A stretch of DNA of 30,234 nt from Phytophthora quininea (GCA_011947345.1 JAAVTG010000271.1:1-30234), one strand, 5' to 3'. Numbered from the stretch's first letter, positions 11,182 to 23,200 are shown. Numbers and translations: made by a program. The notes: a model not told the origin generated them from the letters alone.

Positions 11182-13940
11182 ATGCTGAAGCCGATGGGGA
11201 AGAAGTCGATGGCGCACTCGCGGCTAGACGAGTGGCGCAGTGCTCCAGTGGCCAGCAGCGGCCCCAAACTGCCTGCGCATCTGCGTCCTCTACTGGTGCC
11301 CAATGGCGCCGCCTTGCGCCTGCAGCTGCGCTACCAAAAGTACCAGGACAAGGTGCGCGCACTGCTCAAGAAGACGGACGCAGTGCAGCAGCAGGAGCCG
11401 GCGGCAGGAGTGGCCAAGGCCGGTCGCAGTGTCACGGGCTCTAGTATGGCGCTGGCCGTGGCGCTCAAGGCCCGACAGGAAGAGGAGGTGGGAGCAGAGC
11501 ATACTCTCCAGAGCAAGAGCCAGCGGCTACACCTGCGGACGGAGCAGCTGAGTGCACAGAACTGGAGCACCAGCCACCAGGAGTGGGCGGCTGTGGAGGC
11601 AGGTGCAGATACAGAGGAGTCTCTTGGGGAGACTCGTAAGATGGAGATGCAGGAGGTGGAAGCCGAGGAGAAGATTGACAGGAGGCTGGAGCAGGTGGAG
11701 ATCATTCAGGTACAGAAGAGTGAGGGAGTGGTGCACTGCAGTGGTGATGCAGTTAGGAAGGTGGACGGCAACAAAGAGACCAAACAACACGGATTTGTCA
11801 ACGTCATGGAGCCGTCGTGGCTGCTGTCGTCCATCGAGGAGCGCTGCGCTGAGACGGCGAGCTCTCTGATGACTCAGAGCTCGACCAAGCCGCGGCCGAG
11901 TGCAGTGTTACAGTTGGCGGATGTCCGTTACGCAATGCTGGATCTGCTGTTCATTTGCCGCGCAGGAGTGAGTATCAACTTGTTGGGAAGACCGCCGTCA
12001 TCGGTGGAGACGCACCACCGGAATCTTGTTACTCGAGTGGAGGAGGCAGCGAAGCAAAGTGGAGACGAACTGAGCTCTGGAGATCTGAAGCGGGTTACAC
12101 GGATCTTTGAGAGTCTGAAGTCGGATATGGTCATGCCCGCAGTGCGCTGTCTTGGGTGGCTGTTGACCAAGACGTGGAGAATGATTTTCCATGGTCTTCA
12201 CGTGGATCTAGAGTCTCTTCATCAGGTTCGTCGTGTGCTGGAGGCTTCCGAGGGAGATGTCAGCGTTGTGTTTGCGCCGACGCACAAGAGCCACCTGGAC
12301 TACTTGATCATCAGCTACTTGTGCTTCGCACACGGCATTCCCTTACCACGCATCGCTGCTGGAAACAACCTGGATCTTCCGCTGGTGGGATCTTTTCTTC
12401 GTGCAAACGGCAGCTTCTTCATCCGCCGATCCTTCCGGAACGACCATCTCTACAAGCAAGTGTTGGAGAATTATGTGCACGAACTTCTGCACGATGGCAA
12501 TCCGGTAGAGGTTTTCATTGAGGGCGGCCGATCTCGTCATGGCCGAGTGTGCAAGCCGCGTTTGGGGTTCATGTCTATGTTTCTCAATTACGTCAAGCAA
12601 TCGAAGTCTGTGGCAGTCGATGACGAAGTGGATGCTAGCGAGGGCACGAAAAGACGGTATTGGTAGTCCCGATCTCATTGGACTACGACAAGGTGTATGA
12701 AGTCGAGGAGTACGCCAACCAGTTGCTGGGCAAGCCGAAGGAGAAGGAAAGCCTCGCTGTGTTGTTTCAGTCTGTATGCGACCTGTTCTCGTTGCGATTT
12801 GGCCATTCATATGTGCGGTTCGGCGAGCCTGTAGCTCTCACAGCTTCCTCCTCGCTCCAGGGCTCTTCTCAACTTGTGTCTGAGCGGATGCAGAACTCTG
12901 GCACCATCACGTCGACCGCCATTGTGTCGGCACTATTGATGTGGAAGCGCGCGTATTCGACAGAAGAGATTCTCGGTTCTCGCACCAAGTGGCTTGTTGG
13001 CGAGTTGGAGAAGCGCGCTGCTACCGTTGCTCACGTGGAAAACGATGCCATCACTGCGCATGCTTTGTCGATTTTAAAAGTGCCCACAAGATCGAATGGC
13101 GTTGTGGCTGCGCAACTGCAGTACCCGGTTCGAGCTCTTGAGCTGGGCTTCTATCGGAACCATTTGCTACACATTTTCCTGCAGGAAATGGCTGTCGTTG
13201 GTGCTCTGGATGCCTCGCTCCGTGAAACAGCGAAGAGTGCAATCGGATGCTCGTCTGTCGACGTGGATATCTGGGTGGTGAAGCAACAGGCTCAAAAGAT
13301 TTGGCGCTTTCTGCGTCACATTTGTCGTCATGAGGCTGTTGACATGGACGCCCGTGTCGATCAATTCTTTGAAGAAACCCTCGAGTGCAAGGCGGATGCT
13401 ACATCAGGCAAGGTTACTGTGGACTTGTCTGGCTGGCACTCGTCCAAACTCGTGAGTTTCGTGCTGTCGCTTCACTGGTCGTTCATGGACTCCTTGTGGC
13501 TCACTACACAAGGTCTCTGGAGTCTCCTGGAAGACGATGGAAGCGAGCACACGGAACGAGAAGTGGTCCGTCGCGTGCAGGTTCTGGCGAAGGAACTGTT
13601 CCTGCGACAGCAGCTCACGCACGCAGAAGCTCTGTGCAGCGAGAGCATCAAACAGGGGCTGGACTTCTTGGTTGAGAGTGCTGTAGTGCGCTTCGAGCGC
13701 TCACGCGACGGCAAGTCGCGTGTCGTGCAGTTGTGCTCGGCAGCTAGTGGCGACCCGGTGCATCTTCTTGAGGAGCTTACTCGGGAAGTGAATGCGCGTC
13801 GGAAACCGCGGACTTTCTTGTGGCGTCAAGATGAACTGCCACGAAACCTGACGCGCGAGGAGGCACTGAATCTCATGGAGGGTGCTCAAGGCACGCGAAG
13901 CATCTACGCCACGTGGATGGCGCCGCCAGCCGCAGCCTAG
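11182..13940 (+). CDS. Glycerol-3-phosphate / DHAP acyltransferase (PlsB/GNPAT-like)
   Basis: Acyltransferase that adds a fatty acyl group to glycerol-3-phosphate or dihydroxyacetone phosphate, the first step of glycerolipid or ether-lipid synthesis. All four family blocks are visible: block I THKSHLDYL (His368-x4-Asp373, catalytic), block II GSFFIRR (410-416), block III FIEGGRSR (445-452) and block IV VLVVPISLDYDKVYE. The first 250 residues are charged and helical, and the C-terminal 400 residues fit the PlsB/GNPAT C-terminal region. There is no intron. The frame breaks once in the AAAA run at 12648-12651, between blocks III and IV. One extra A would join both halves into about 919 aa, so I annotate one gene. 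The gene converges with the M96-like gene, whose stop lies 66 bp away. G3P versus DHAP specificity cannot be told from sequence. Confidence 0.9.
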
Positions 13941-14006
13941 GATTGTATTAACTTAACTGTAAGCAATGAGTAGGTATTACCACGATGAATATGAATATGG
14001 CAGTGA

Positions 14007-15246
14007 TCAGCGTTGGTACTGCTGCTCGAGGTGTACGGCGTCTGCGTTCCGAGCTGTTGACAGCATAGCAGCACCAACTCCTTCGACACCTCGACGGATG
14101 CGCTCAACTACGCAGGGTGGCGTGTACAGTTGTGATTGTCTGATGCGAAGACGCCAAAATCGAGTCAATACAATGACTCGGTTGCCATCTTCGCGCTGAT
14201 GCGATGTTATCATCATGACGACTGTCAAGTCTTGGCGAACGCACTCGTGCGGACGGTAAGGATAGAGCTCGTCTTCATCCACAGCATCACAGATAAATAT
14301 CCCCAGCTCTTCTTCTTCAATCCCAGGTCTGTAGTCTGAAAAGGACACGTTATTCGCCTCAACTTTTACATCATCAGTGAACGTTGTGATCAGTCGATGC
14401 TGGGCCACGGGACTACCCCAACTCGAGTCGTCGTTTTCGCGCACTGTGACATCGCCCACGGCTTCCGAGATGCTGATCTCGATGTTGTACACGAAAGTCT
14501 GAAATGCATCGACGATCGCCTTGACGCTTTTGGATTCTGGCAGTGGGATGACCTCGAAGCGGGTCGACACCAAGTCTCCATTGGTCGCCTCGAACTTCTT
14601 CTGGTCGCAGAACTCGGTACTTCCAAACTCCAGGTTCTTCTGAGACATAAACTGCCGAGCAAGTTGCAGCCGTTCCGCTCTCATTCTTTCCAACGCAGTC
14701 TCTCGTTCAGCAGGATCCTTACCGAGTCGAGTGGGCACGTCAAACGGACCGATGTCCACATCGCGCTAGCAACACACGACAATGCAAGCCATTAGTTGGC
14801 AATTCCCAGCGATACTGTAGCGGACGTACGAAAAATTGTGAGAGCATCGACATGGAGCTCACAAACGACAAACGCTGCGCCAGGGTCACGTCGCGAATGA
14901 TCTTGTTGGTCACTTTGCACTGCGCCAAGGCTCCCTGCTGCTGAATCAGTCTCTCCAGGTATTTGAAGCATTCCTTCTGCTGTCGAAGCTTCTGCAACTC
15001 GATCGTCAGTTCTTCGATCTCTGTCTGCGTATGAAGTAAGAATGGAGAATGAGTTCGCTTTAAACCAAATGTCCGATTGAAACGTTGTGCCCACCTTTCG
15101 TCGCATGTACGTCCTGATCTTCTTCTTCTTCGGCTTGGGGACTGCGGCTTCATCCGCTTTAGTAGCGATCTCGCCTCTGCTAGCGATGAGGGAGGGATGT
15201 CGCTGTCGCTGTTGCTGTTGCTAGCTTTGGCGGTTCCCATTGCCAT
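14007..15246 (-). CDS. Oomycete M96-like protein, bZIP-like plus START-like, copy 1
   Basis: Member of a lineage-expanded oomycete family. Exons are complement(15095-15246), complement(14830-15024) and complement(14007-14765), with introns of 70 and 64 nt, both in phase 0. The predicted length is about 368 aa. Exon 1 ends in a basic stretch, KKKKIRTYMRRK. Exon 2 (exactly 65 codons) is a coiled coil starting TEIEELTIELQKLRQQKE, so the two together resemble a bZIP. Exon 3 holds a START-like ligand-binding region with FEVIPLPESKSVKAIV and GDVTVREND. By analogy it could be a transcription factor or lipid-responsive regulator; the name 'M96 mating-specific-like' is a family resemblance, not a function. 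The frame breaks in exon 1 at the four-base run 15137-15140. One more base there joins the MAMGTAKASNSN start to the basic region. A paralogue lies at 24152-25300. Confidence 0.65.
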
Positions 15247-15269
15247 CGGGTGCTGCACAAGAAACAAAC

Positions 15270-15281
15270 TGACCGTAATCT
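15270..15281 (-). repeat. 12-mer shared with the upstream region of M96-like copy 2
   Basis: AGATTACGGTCA on the minus strand lies 24 nt upstream of the start of copy 1. The identical 12-mer is found at 25369-25380, 69 nt upstream of copy 2. In both places it can also be read as the codons for D-Y-G-Q. The glutamine codon differs (CAG versus CAA), which would favour a coding origin such as an unrecognised 5' exon. A shared promoter element is the alternative. Confidence 0.4.
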
Positions 15282-15542
15282 GCCAGAATAAAACGTATTT
15301 TGGCCAATCCAAAGGCCAGGGAGCATCGACATGGATACAGTATAGTTTGCCTTCTTGCTTGCAAGCGTTCCTTGCTGGTGCTCGAGATGGCACTGGAGAG
15401 CCTAATGCGGTCACTGAGCTTGCTGTCTAGTGCAGGCACGACTGACAGTACATCCATTGCGAGTGGAGGTCTTCAACCCAGTTTTTACCAGCGTGGATGT
15501 CATTCCCGATAGTTCGGTCTACTCCTCAGCGACCTCCAGTCC

Positions 15543-15761
15543 ATGGCAACGGCACCTTGTCATATCTGTCTGGACGATCTCAACGACGACTCTCTGCTGA
15601 CTAAAGTTTGCGGGAAGCTCTGCGCGGCTCAAATCTGTCGTGGCTGTTTGACGCATTACGTTGAAGTGACCTTGGAGCAGTTCTACGCTGGCGTCCTCCC
15701 TCGCATCCAGTGTCGGATCTGCCTGGTCGCAATGCACACACGTGGGATGGAGAGAGCATGA
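15543..15761 (+). CDS. RING/IBR-like zinc-finger protein, short or truncated
   Basis: A 72-aa frame starting MATAPCHICLDDLND, followed by CGKLCAAQICRGCLTHYVEV and IQCRICLVAM. The pairs C-x2-C, C-x4-C, C-x2-C and C-x2-C resemble the first zinc-binding half of RING/RBR-type proteins common in oomycetes, including the usual VTLEQFYAGVLPR linker. Such proteins normally continue for several hundred residues. Here the frame stops at 15761, and downstream frames (for example an acidic AEEENDPFSIGAFDDDE at about 15765-15815) cannot be joined without frame changes. It may be a pseudogene, a 5' fragment, or a gene broken by assembly errors. No E3 ligase function is shown. Confidence 0.5.
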   Translation: MATAPCHICLDDLNDDSLLTKVCGKLCAAQICRGCLTHYVEVTLEQFYAGVLPRIQCRICLVAMHTRGMERA

Positions 15762-16346
15762 CGCCGAGGAAGAAAACGATCCATTCAGTATTGGAGCCTT
15801 CGACGACGACGAATAAAATACGCGTTGGTGGACATCGTGCAGCACAGGGAATTCACTACGCCCGGCCAAAAGCGTACACCCACATCTCAGCTGAATTGGG
15901 GATTCTGAAGGATGAAAGGAATCGCAGTTCTACCACCAAACGAGATTCTGCACCATATCGCTGCGCTTCATGTGGAAACTAGCGAACAACTAGAGGGGCT
16001 ACAAACTTCTCGGTGGTAGCACGTTTATCGTGCGCAACGAGTGCGTTTTGGTGATATCGGCCAAGACGCTCTACAGCAATGCTGTGCTGTCAGGTGCCTG
16101 TGCCTACTTCACGGGGAATTATGAGCGAGTCATTAATATCGATACAGGACGATTTTTCCGGAGCATCTGGATCTCTCCATCCCAGAGCGATGCAGCAGGA
16201 TCATCGATCGTTCATCGCAATTGGCGCTGGCAATGCTGTTGGTGCTCCACGAAGCGGTTTAGACTGGAGACACAGAATCCAATACACTTAGTGTTTCTAT
16301 GCCGCCTATCTTACAGCTTATAGCCACAAGTTTCCTCGGTGCCAAG
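15762..16346. other. Possible remains of the RING-like gene; RsmH upstream flank
   Basis: Several overlapping plus frames (15710-15982, 16030-16323) without clear domains. A cysteine-rich stretch (DIGQDALQQCCAVRC, about 16055-16100) and a helical stretch (SRIIDRSSQLALAMLLVL, about 16195-16245) look protein-like and may be decayed downstream parts of the RING-like gene. The final part is the 5' flank of the methyltransferase gene. Confidence 0.3.
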
Positions 16347-17696
16347 ATGCTGCTTCGCCACCTCCGGTCAAGCGCTGCGGTGCATCCAGGAACCGCGTTT
16401 TCTCTGCCTGTCTCTCGGTATTTGTCGTCTGTGGCCTCTTCCGCTTCATCGGGTGCAGGTTCCGCCGCCAGTCCGGTCCACGTTCCCGTTCTACTAAATG
16501 AGACTGTGGCTGCCCTTGCGCGCAATTCCAAAACATCCCGCGACTCGTTCCAACCTCGTCACTTGGTGGACGGAACTGTCGGCTTCGGAGGACACTCGAG
16601 GGCTCTTTTGCAGCGATTCCCCGGTGCCAAACTGCTCTGTGTAGACCGTGACCCGGAAGTTTTGAGTATTGCCCAGGCCAATTTGGCCAACTTCCATGGC
16701 CGAGTGAGCTTTCGAGTCGGATCCTATGCAGACTTGGCCGAGCATTTGCAAGCCTGCGGGTTTCCTGCCGAAGTGGACGGCATTCTGGTGGATTTGGGTG
16801 CCAACAGTTTCCACTTTGATGCTGCGAGGAGAGGCTTCAGTGTGGTCCACGACGGACCATTGGACATGCGTTTTGATCAGCGAGATGAGTCGACTCCTAC
16901 AGCAGCAGATGCAGTGAACAAGCTGTCTGAAGTGCAGCTTACGAAGATTTTTAAGGATTATGGGGAGGAGAAACTGGCCAAGGAGTTTGCGAAGGCTATT
17001 GTGAGAGAGCGCGAGGAGCGAGGCAAGGTGTTCGCGACGACCAGAGACCTGCGCGAGTGCATCGAGCGTATTGCGAATATGTGGCGCTCAGGTAAAAGTA
17101 AAAGAAGAGCAAGAAAGCTGGAAGCACACACCCAGCTACGCGCTGCTTCCAGGCGCTGAGAATTCATGTCAACGACGAGCTCAATCACGTCGAGGTGGGA
17201 CGAAAAAACTCACTGTATCTGAAGGAAATATGTTTCTGGCTTTTCTAACTTCTTATGCGTAGGGAGGAGTTCGGGAACTCGTGGCACACTTGGCTCCCCA
17301 TGGACGTCTAGGTGTGTGGGACAAGAATATTTTCTTCGTGGTGGTTGCTGTAGAACTAACATGTATCTGTACAGTTACCATTGCGTTCCATTCCCTGGAA
17401 GATCGTCCGATCAAGGATTTATTCCGCAGTTTGGTATGTCAACACTTCCACTGGTCCCGACTATCACTAACTTGGTCATCTTGTTGCAGGACAAGCATAG
17501 CAGAGACCAAGGAAGCGATGAAGACGACAACGATGAACCTTGGGAAGACTATGAGAATGACACCAACGATTTTGGGACCAACAAACAATTTAGACTCAAT
17601 CGGCGGAAAGCTACGAAGGCAACTGCTGAGGAGATTGCAGCTAATTCACGGGCACGTAGCGCGCGTCTGCGTTGTCTTGAGCGCGTGGTGAATTAA
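16347..17696 (+). CDS. rsmH: 16S-type rRNA (cytosine-N4) methyltransferase RsmH/METTL15-like
   Basis: SAM-dependent enzyme that methylates N4 of a cytosine in the decoding site of small-subunit rRNA. The Arg/Ser-rich N-terminus (MLLRHLRSS...[10 protein letters not shown]) suggests mitochondrial import, so the target would be mitochondrial rRNA, as for METTL15. The exons are 16347-17194, 17263-17311, 17375-17433 and 17490-17696. The introns are 68, 63 and 56 nt, each with CTAAC before the acceptor, and the product is about 387 aa. Signatures in order: [10 protein letters not shown], the SAM loop [39 protein letters not shown], then [18 protein letters not shown], and [17 protein letters not shown] rejoined across intron 2. 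The frame breaks at AAAA 17100-17103; one more A restores [11 protein letters not shown] before the HPATR motif. The ATG at 16299 is an alternative start. It converges with the DHYC gene, 35 bp away. Confidence 0.92.
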
Positions 17697-17731
17697 AATC
17701 AGTCACACCATGCAATTGAATGCAGGAACAT

Positions 17732-19985
17732 CTACACATTCTTGCGCGATTCGCCTGACGATGTTACAATTCCCACTTGGTCTTGCCATTCCTTCAGGTT
17801 ATACACACGGCGCCAATCCACGGGTCGACCACCGGGCAGACCGAGGAAGTCCACAATGTTGCAGTAAATCCCACGCGAGTACGCGCGATCGAGGTTTTCG
17901 CCTTTGACCACTTCGTTTGTCGTGAGTGCGGTGCACATTAAATATATGTGGAAGAGCAGCATGTACCCAATCCATGCAATCTGCACAACATCCAGCAGCA
18001 TAACGCAAAACAGCAGCGGCTGATAGTGAGCCACGCTCCAGATCCAGTCCGACAACCCAGGCTTAGCAGCGATAGTGGTGCTGGTTCCCATCACGAGGCT
18101 CAGTAACGACGACTTCCAGCGCCAGAACTGCCAATGAACAGTAAAATCTGAGACGAGTTCAGGCTGAGCTCGTGCAAAACGCCAACATGCAATGATCTCC
18201 AGAGTGATAGACAACACAGCTGATAGGAGGAACCCCAGAAATGCGGCGTGATTGCGCGCACCAACAGCATTGACGACGAACGGGCAGTAGTGATCAAACT
18301 TGGCGATGCACGCATTCAGTTCAGCGCAGTGCTTTCCGCGCAGCGGTCGTTTGTGAAGACACGTGAGGCATAACTTCGTGGCACTGGGCAACTTGGACTC
18401 AACCAGCCAGCGAATATTCTAGGTACGGAATAAACAATATGAGTATGTTCAATATTGTTCACGCATGGAGACGGTAACGCACATGGAGCTTCTCGTCGTA
18501 AGATGTAAACACCCATCCTGGATCAGAAGTTGAAGTCATATAAAGGGTCACCCCTATCATAGCGAAACATATCGCCGCAAACACACGGAATGTAGTGCTG
18601 CATTCGCTGCAAAATACGGGAAAGCACCCCACAAGGTACGCGATGGAAGCGACGTTGATACCGAACATCAGTGCCGCGGCTTTCCGTTTGTCGCCGTAAG
18701 AGCCGCGTTGCAACAGCTTGAGCAACAACATCGCACCTCCCAACAATACGGCGAGCCAAAACAAAATCCAGTACACGCCGTTGATGCTCGCGATCACATC
18801 GTACGCGATAGGAAATACTATCCATGGCACGAAGAAGGAGAGCTTATACACGTTGCCCTCCAGCGTTTGTTTCTAGCATGGCACTCAAATATTTAGACAT
18901 CTATGAAAGCGAAAAGACGGGCGTCACCAATGACTCACCGGGATAGACGTTTGCCTCGAAAGATTCTGAAGCTGTTCGTCTTCTGTGAGAAGGTGACGAG
19001 CTGATGAATCGGGTCGAAGCCGAACACGCGCAATAGCCAGAGGCGTGAGGCCCTCTTTGTTGACAATTGTCGTGTCGGCTCCAACATCGATCAACATTCG
19101 CACCGCCATCCCAATATTGTTCGTGGCCGCGCGATGCAGGGCTTGCAATAGAGCGACATTATCAGTACCAAATAGCCTCACCACACATTCCCTGAAGACG
19201 TACCAGTATTGCCGTCTGCATCCTGATCATTGATTGAAGCTTGCAGACTAAGCACCATACGAAAGGAGTCCAAATGGAACTGCTGCGGTTGGCAAAGTAG
19301 CATCAGTGCCGTCTTTTTAGTCGCGTCTGTCAGGTAAATAACGAAAGTGTTACACAACTGATTGCCTCATGAACATTCAACTCATTTCGTACGGATACCT
19401 TGCAAGCGTTGGTTCACGTCGGATCCTTTTGCCACCAGGTACGCTGCAGTGATTGGGAAGCAGCGTTGAATCGCCACCAGGAATGGCGTGTAGCCTGCTG
19501 CATCTGTAAAGTTGGGGTCTGCTCCGTGACGCAGCAGCAGCTCCACCGCGTAGATCTGGTTGTTGAAGGCTGCCCAAAAGAGCGGCGTGGTCTTCAGATC
19601 TCCTCCCAGGGCGTCCACCTCCACTTTAGCTCTTAGTTCTTCGTTCCCCAACAAATATCTAAAACCATCAAAAGTTATTACTGCTAAATACCAAGTAGTA
19701 CAGTGCCCAACATCAATATTGCACGTACTCGAGCACTCCCATCTTGCTGTTGACAGCTGCGTGGTGTAGAATTGTTGCGTCGGTCTTGTCTTCATGAGTG
19801 TTAACGTCAAAATGTGTGTCCTAGTAGGCAAATCATCACAAAAACCTTTTAGTGAAAAATAACGAAAAGATCAGACTATTCCAACTACTCACTTCTTGTA
19901 CGAGGCCCTGTAGCTCCGGAAGCAGCCCCAAGCGCGCACAGTCGAAGGTTGTAGGGACAGAAAGCTCTCCTCGGCATTTGGACAT
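17732..19985 (-). CDS. AKR1-like ankyrin-repeat protein S-acyltransferase with DHYC motif
   Basis: Multi-pass Golgi/endomembrane enzyme that palmitoylates cysteines of client proteins. Exons, all complement: 19893-19985, 19729-19820, 19399-19658, 19204-19326, 18939-19141, 18483-18872 and 17732-18418. The introns are 62-72 nt, and the exons sum to exactly 616 codons with no frame break. Residues about 15-250 carry ankyrin repeats (for example TTPLFWAAFNNQIYAVELLL, DGNTALHRAATNN, GLTPLAIA). Four or more membrane segments flank the catalytic cysteine-rich domain CLTC...GKHC...NACIAKFDHYCPF. The usual DHHC is DHYC here (residues 429-432), as in yeast Akr1, which is active. TTNE near the end matches the family TTxE motif. 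In-frame sequence continues upstream of the ATG at 19985 to about 20065 (EPIATEENHAAS), so the true start may be further 5'. Confidence 0.9.
18284..18295 (-). other. DHYC catalytic tetrad of the palmitoyltransferase
   Basis: The codons GAT CAC TAC TGC on the minus strand encode Asp-His-Tyr-Cys. The cysteine is the acyl acceptor in this family. His-to-Tyr at the third position is the same substitution as in the Akr1 subgroup, so it is a subgroup marker, not evidence of inactivity. Confidence 0.85.
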
Positions 19986-20251
19986 GCGGATCCAGCGGCC
20001 ACGATGCTGCAGGACGTGCACACGAGGCGCAGAGGCGGCATGATTCTCTTCTGTGGCAATGGGTTCGAATTGGTCTTTTCATGTGAACATTGTGTATTTG
20101 ACGCTATCTTTTAGGGATATTTGTACTTGATGTTTGTATCTTCCAAGTTGAAGTCAAACCACTTCAAGAATAGCTCTTAGCCGACCGCTAACTTGGTTTT
20201 GCGGGGTGCTTGCTGCGAAATGCTGGTATTTCGGACGGGGGTGACTAGAGT
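19986..20251. promoter_or_regulatory. Divergent intergenic region, AKR1-like and coiled-coil genes
   Basis: A 266-bp region between two head-to-head starts, so it should hold both promoters. Part of it (19986 to about 20065) may be coding for the AKR1-like gene. AT-rich sequence lies at about 20085-20150. I found no defensible Inr core on either strand. Confidence 0.4.
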
Positions 20252-23200
20252 ATGAAGCCGAGAGGACCTGAGGACCTGACGAGCTCCGAATCTGCAGGCT
20301 CTATCCCTTCCGACAACCAGCACGCGCCCGTCCGCCGCGTCTCGTCCGTTTGCTTTCGCCTCTACGCCGAGGCCAAAGTCCAACGCGAGCACAAGGACCT
20401 CCTGTACAGCAAGTTCGGGCTGGAGAAGGCCTCGAAGCGGTCTGTCAGATCGTGCAGAGCGTCGATGTCTCGGAATGCAGGGCATCTTTGACTCCTGAGA
20501 GCAGCGCGGTGAAGTCTCGCAGCAGCTCGCAGCCTCCAGCCTTTAGATGTGGGGTCAGTCATACAGCTAAGCGATCTTCTGCGTCAGGGACAGCGATCGA
20601 AACTGCAAGCCCTACGAATGACCGACGCAGCACTGTGTACGTCCCCACCGGCGCTCGATCCCGACTGTCGTCACGACCAAGTATTACTTTGCCCAAACGT
20701 ATTCGCTGCAGTCGACGCTGGCGAGTCGAGCTGCGGTCGCTCCTCGACGAAAAGTTGGCGCTAGACGACCTTCCTCTCCGACGGTTGCACCGAAAAAAAT
20801 GTGTCCAGCTCGAAAGGATCAATTCCTGATCGACGGTCCACAGCTACCACAGCAGCATCGACCGACACCTCCAAGTCGCGAAGGACAAACAATTCCATCA
20901 TAGCACCCCAAACTGCGCGACGCAATCCTAACAACCAACAGCAGCGTGTGACAGCTCAAAGACGAATCAACACAACCAGCTCAAGCGCTAGCCTAGAAGT
21001 CGCAGCGCGGAGAGGAACTCGAGCTAGTATAGTGTCTCCTCGGTCGGGGTCAATTGTAGGGCGAAGACCCTCCACATCACCTGTCCAGCAGACCAAACGG
21101 TTCTCAACCATTTTCCAAGTGCCGATCGACGACGAGCCTGTACTCGTTCAGGTTTCTCGTCGAACATCGTCGCCTATTGTGGCCCCAGTTGGGGCTGGTG
21201 GCCTGCGTCGACGCCCCAGCGTAGCTCCAATCGGTCCAATGATGTCGCCTCCTGCTGGAAGTGAACTTTCAGATTGTTATAGCGGTACATCTCCAGGGTT
21301 AATCACCAGTTCTCGAGCGTCCATCCTGCGTCCTCGCGATAACAAGCTGGAGAAGTTGCAGGAACAAGTGAATGTCCTCAAAGCCTCGCTCGGAATCTCG
21401 GACGAAGATTTACAGTGGCGCGTGGAAAGCGCCAAGGGAAACGCTTTTCTCGCAGCGGATCAGCACCTCGCCAATTCCGAAGAACGTTACGATCGACTTG
21501 TCTACGAGATGCACGAGCTCTCCCGACCGGAGCGTTGTGCTGACGAAGATAAAGCTAACGTGGCTTTAGCTGCCAAATTGCGCTCGCTGGAACGACATGC
21601 AGTGCAGGTCGCTGAGTGGAAGGCGAAGGTCGCGACCTGCCACACGGATATGGTCCAAACCAAGAAGAGTTTACTCGCTGCTCGCGTGGAAACAGAGCTG
21701 CAGCGTGCCAATCTAAATTCTGCAGCTGCTGCCGCGTCCGCGCAACTCGAGCAAACGATGGCAAAGCGACTAGAATTCATTAAAGAAAATCTTCTATCGG
21801 CGCAACAGCAGCTCAAACCGGGTCAGGTGGAGCTGCAGGCATTACTCGAGTGGCTTGGATCTGAGACGGACCGCTTCGCTGCTTCGGTAGCTGCTGAAGA
21901 TCGATCCCCTTCGTATGTTATTTCTTCCGAGACCATGGACGCCAAGCGGTCTTTGCTGGTCGCTTTGCGCACAATACCTGAATGTACTCAAGGCAGTGGC
22001 AATTGTCGACATTATGCTCAGAAGCTACCCAGCTTGCTACGAAGATCACTGCCTCTCGTGCCCACGACTTAAAGCGCACTGAGGCGGAGTTGGAACGGGC
22101 AATGCGCGACGTAGAAGTCTGGAAAACGCGCCGTGAACAGACGAAGGAATTTGCTGACGAAATGAGAAAGCGTGAATCGGCGTGGCAAAAGCGTCAACAA
22201 GGCGTCAACGATGAAAGTCTCGCATTGATGCGTACTTTCATCCCAATCGACATTGCTGATCTCACTGTGGAAGGGTTGATTGCACGAGCTCGTGAGGGCT
22301 CGGAGGGATCTGGAGCATTGTACACGTACGACCTCGCGGTGTATCTCAAGACGAATCGCTTCTTGCATTGGCTTGTCACTCACGGAGATGACATCGAGCG
22401 AGCAAATTTCCTGGCGGTGGAATGCGCTTCCTTCTTCATGGACTTCACTACGTATGACATCAACGAGCTGTGTGCAATGGCACGGGTGCTACCAGATAGC
22501 TTTTCCTTCGACAAAGATGGCCGCAAAGAGCTTGGCGAACGTCGTTCATCGAGCATGTGCGAATGCTAGCAGCCCAACACCAACGTGAGACCATCAAAGC
22601 TGGTTGGGACCCCGTGAAACGCGCTCGACGAGATGTTCCTTTACCAGAACTTACAGCTCGCCAACAACTTAATCCAATCTTCAGCTATCCGACTGACGCC
22701 GAGATCGATGCACGGATAGACAAATACAAGCGTCAACTTGCTCGCTTAAAATCCAAACGTGAGCGGTTCAACAAGCTGGAAGATGAGCTGATCCCTCAAG
22801 CCAAGGCGGAATACGTGGCAGTCGCAGAAGATGCTCGAAAAGAGGAATTGCAGCGAGCATTTGGCAAGACGACCTTGATTGCTTTGCGTGAAGAAGCCAA
22901 ACAACACCATTTATCTCTCTGCAAAGAGCGAGACAGCGTCAGAAGCGAGTTAGTCCATGGTGAACGTGCGTGGGCAGCGATGACTCCGACGTTCGAGCAG
23001 TATCAGGCTGAAGTTGCCCAGATCCGTGCTTTGGAACCTGAGGTTCGCAAAGCGCCTCGTATTCGTGGGCCATTTCCTGCGATTATAGACGTTCAGCCTC
23101 GTGAACGCGCAGCCTTTAAAAAGCTGTCGGTCGAGGAAGAGGCTGAAGCCCGGAAGCGCGAGCTGGATAGTGCAATTGCTAAGCGCGGTCTTGATATCAG

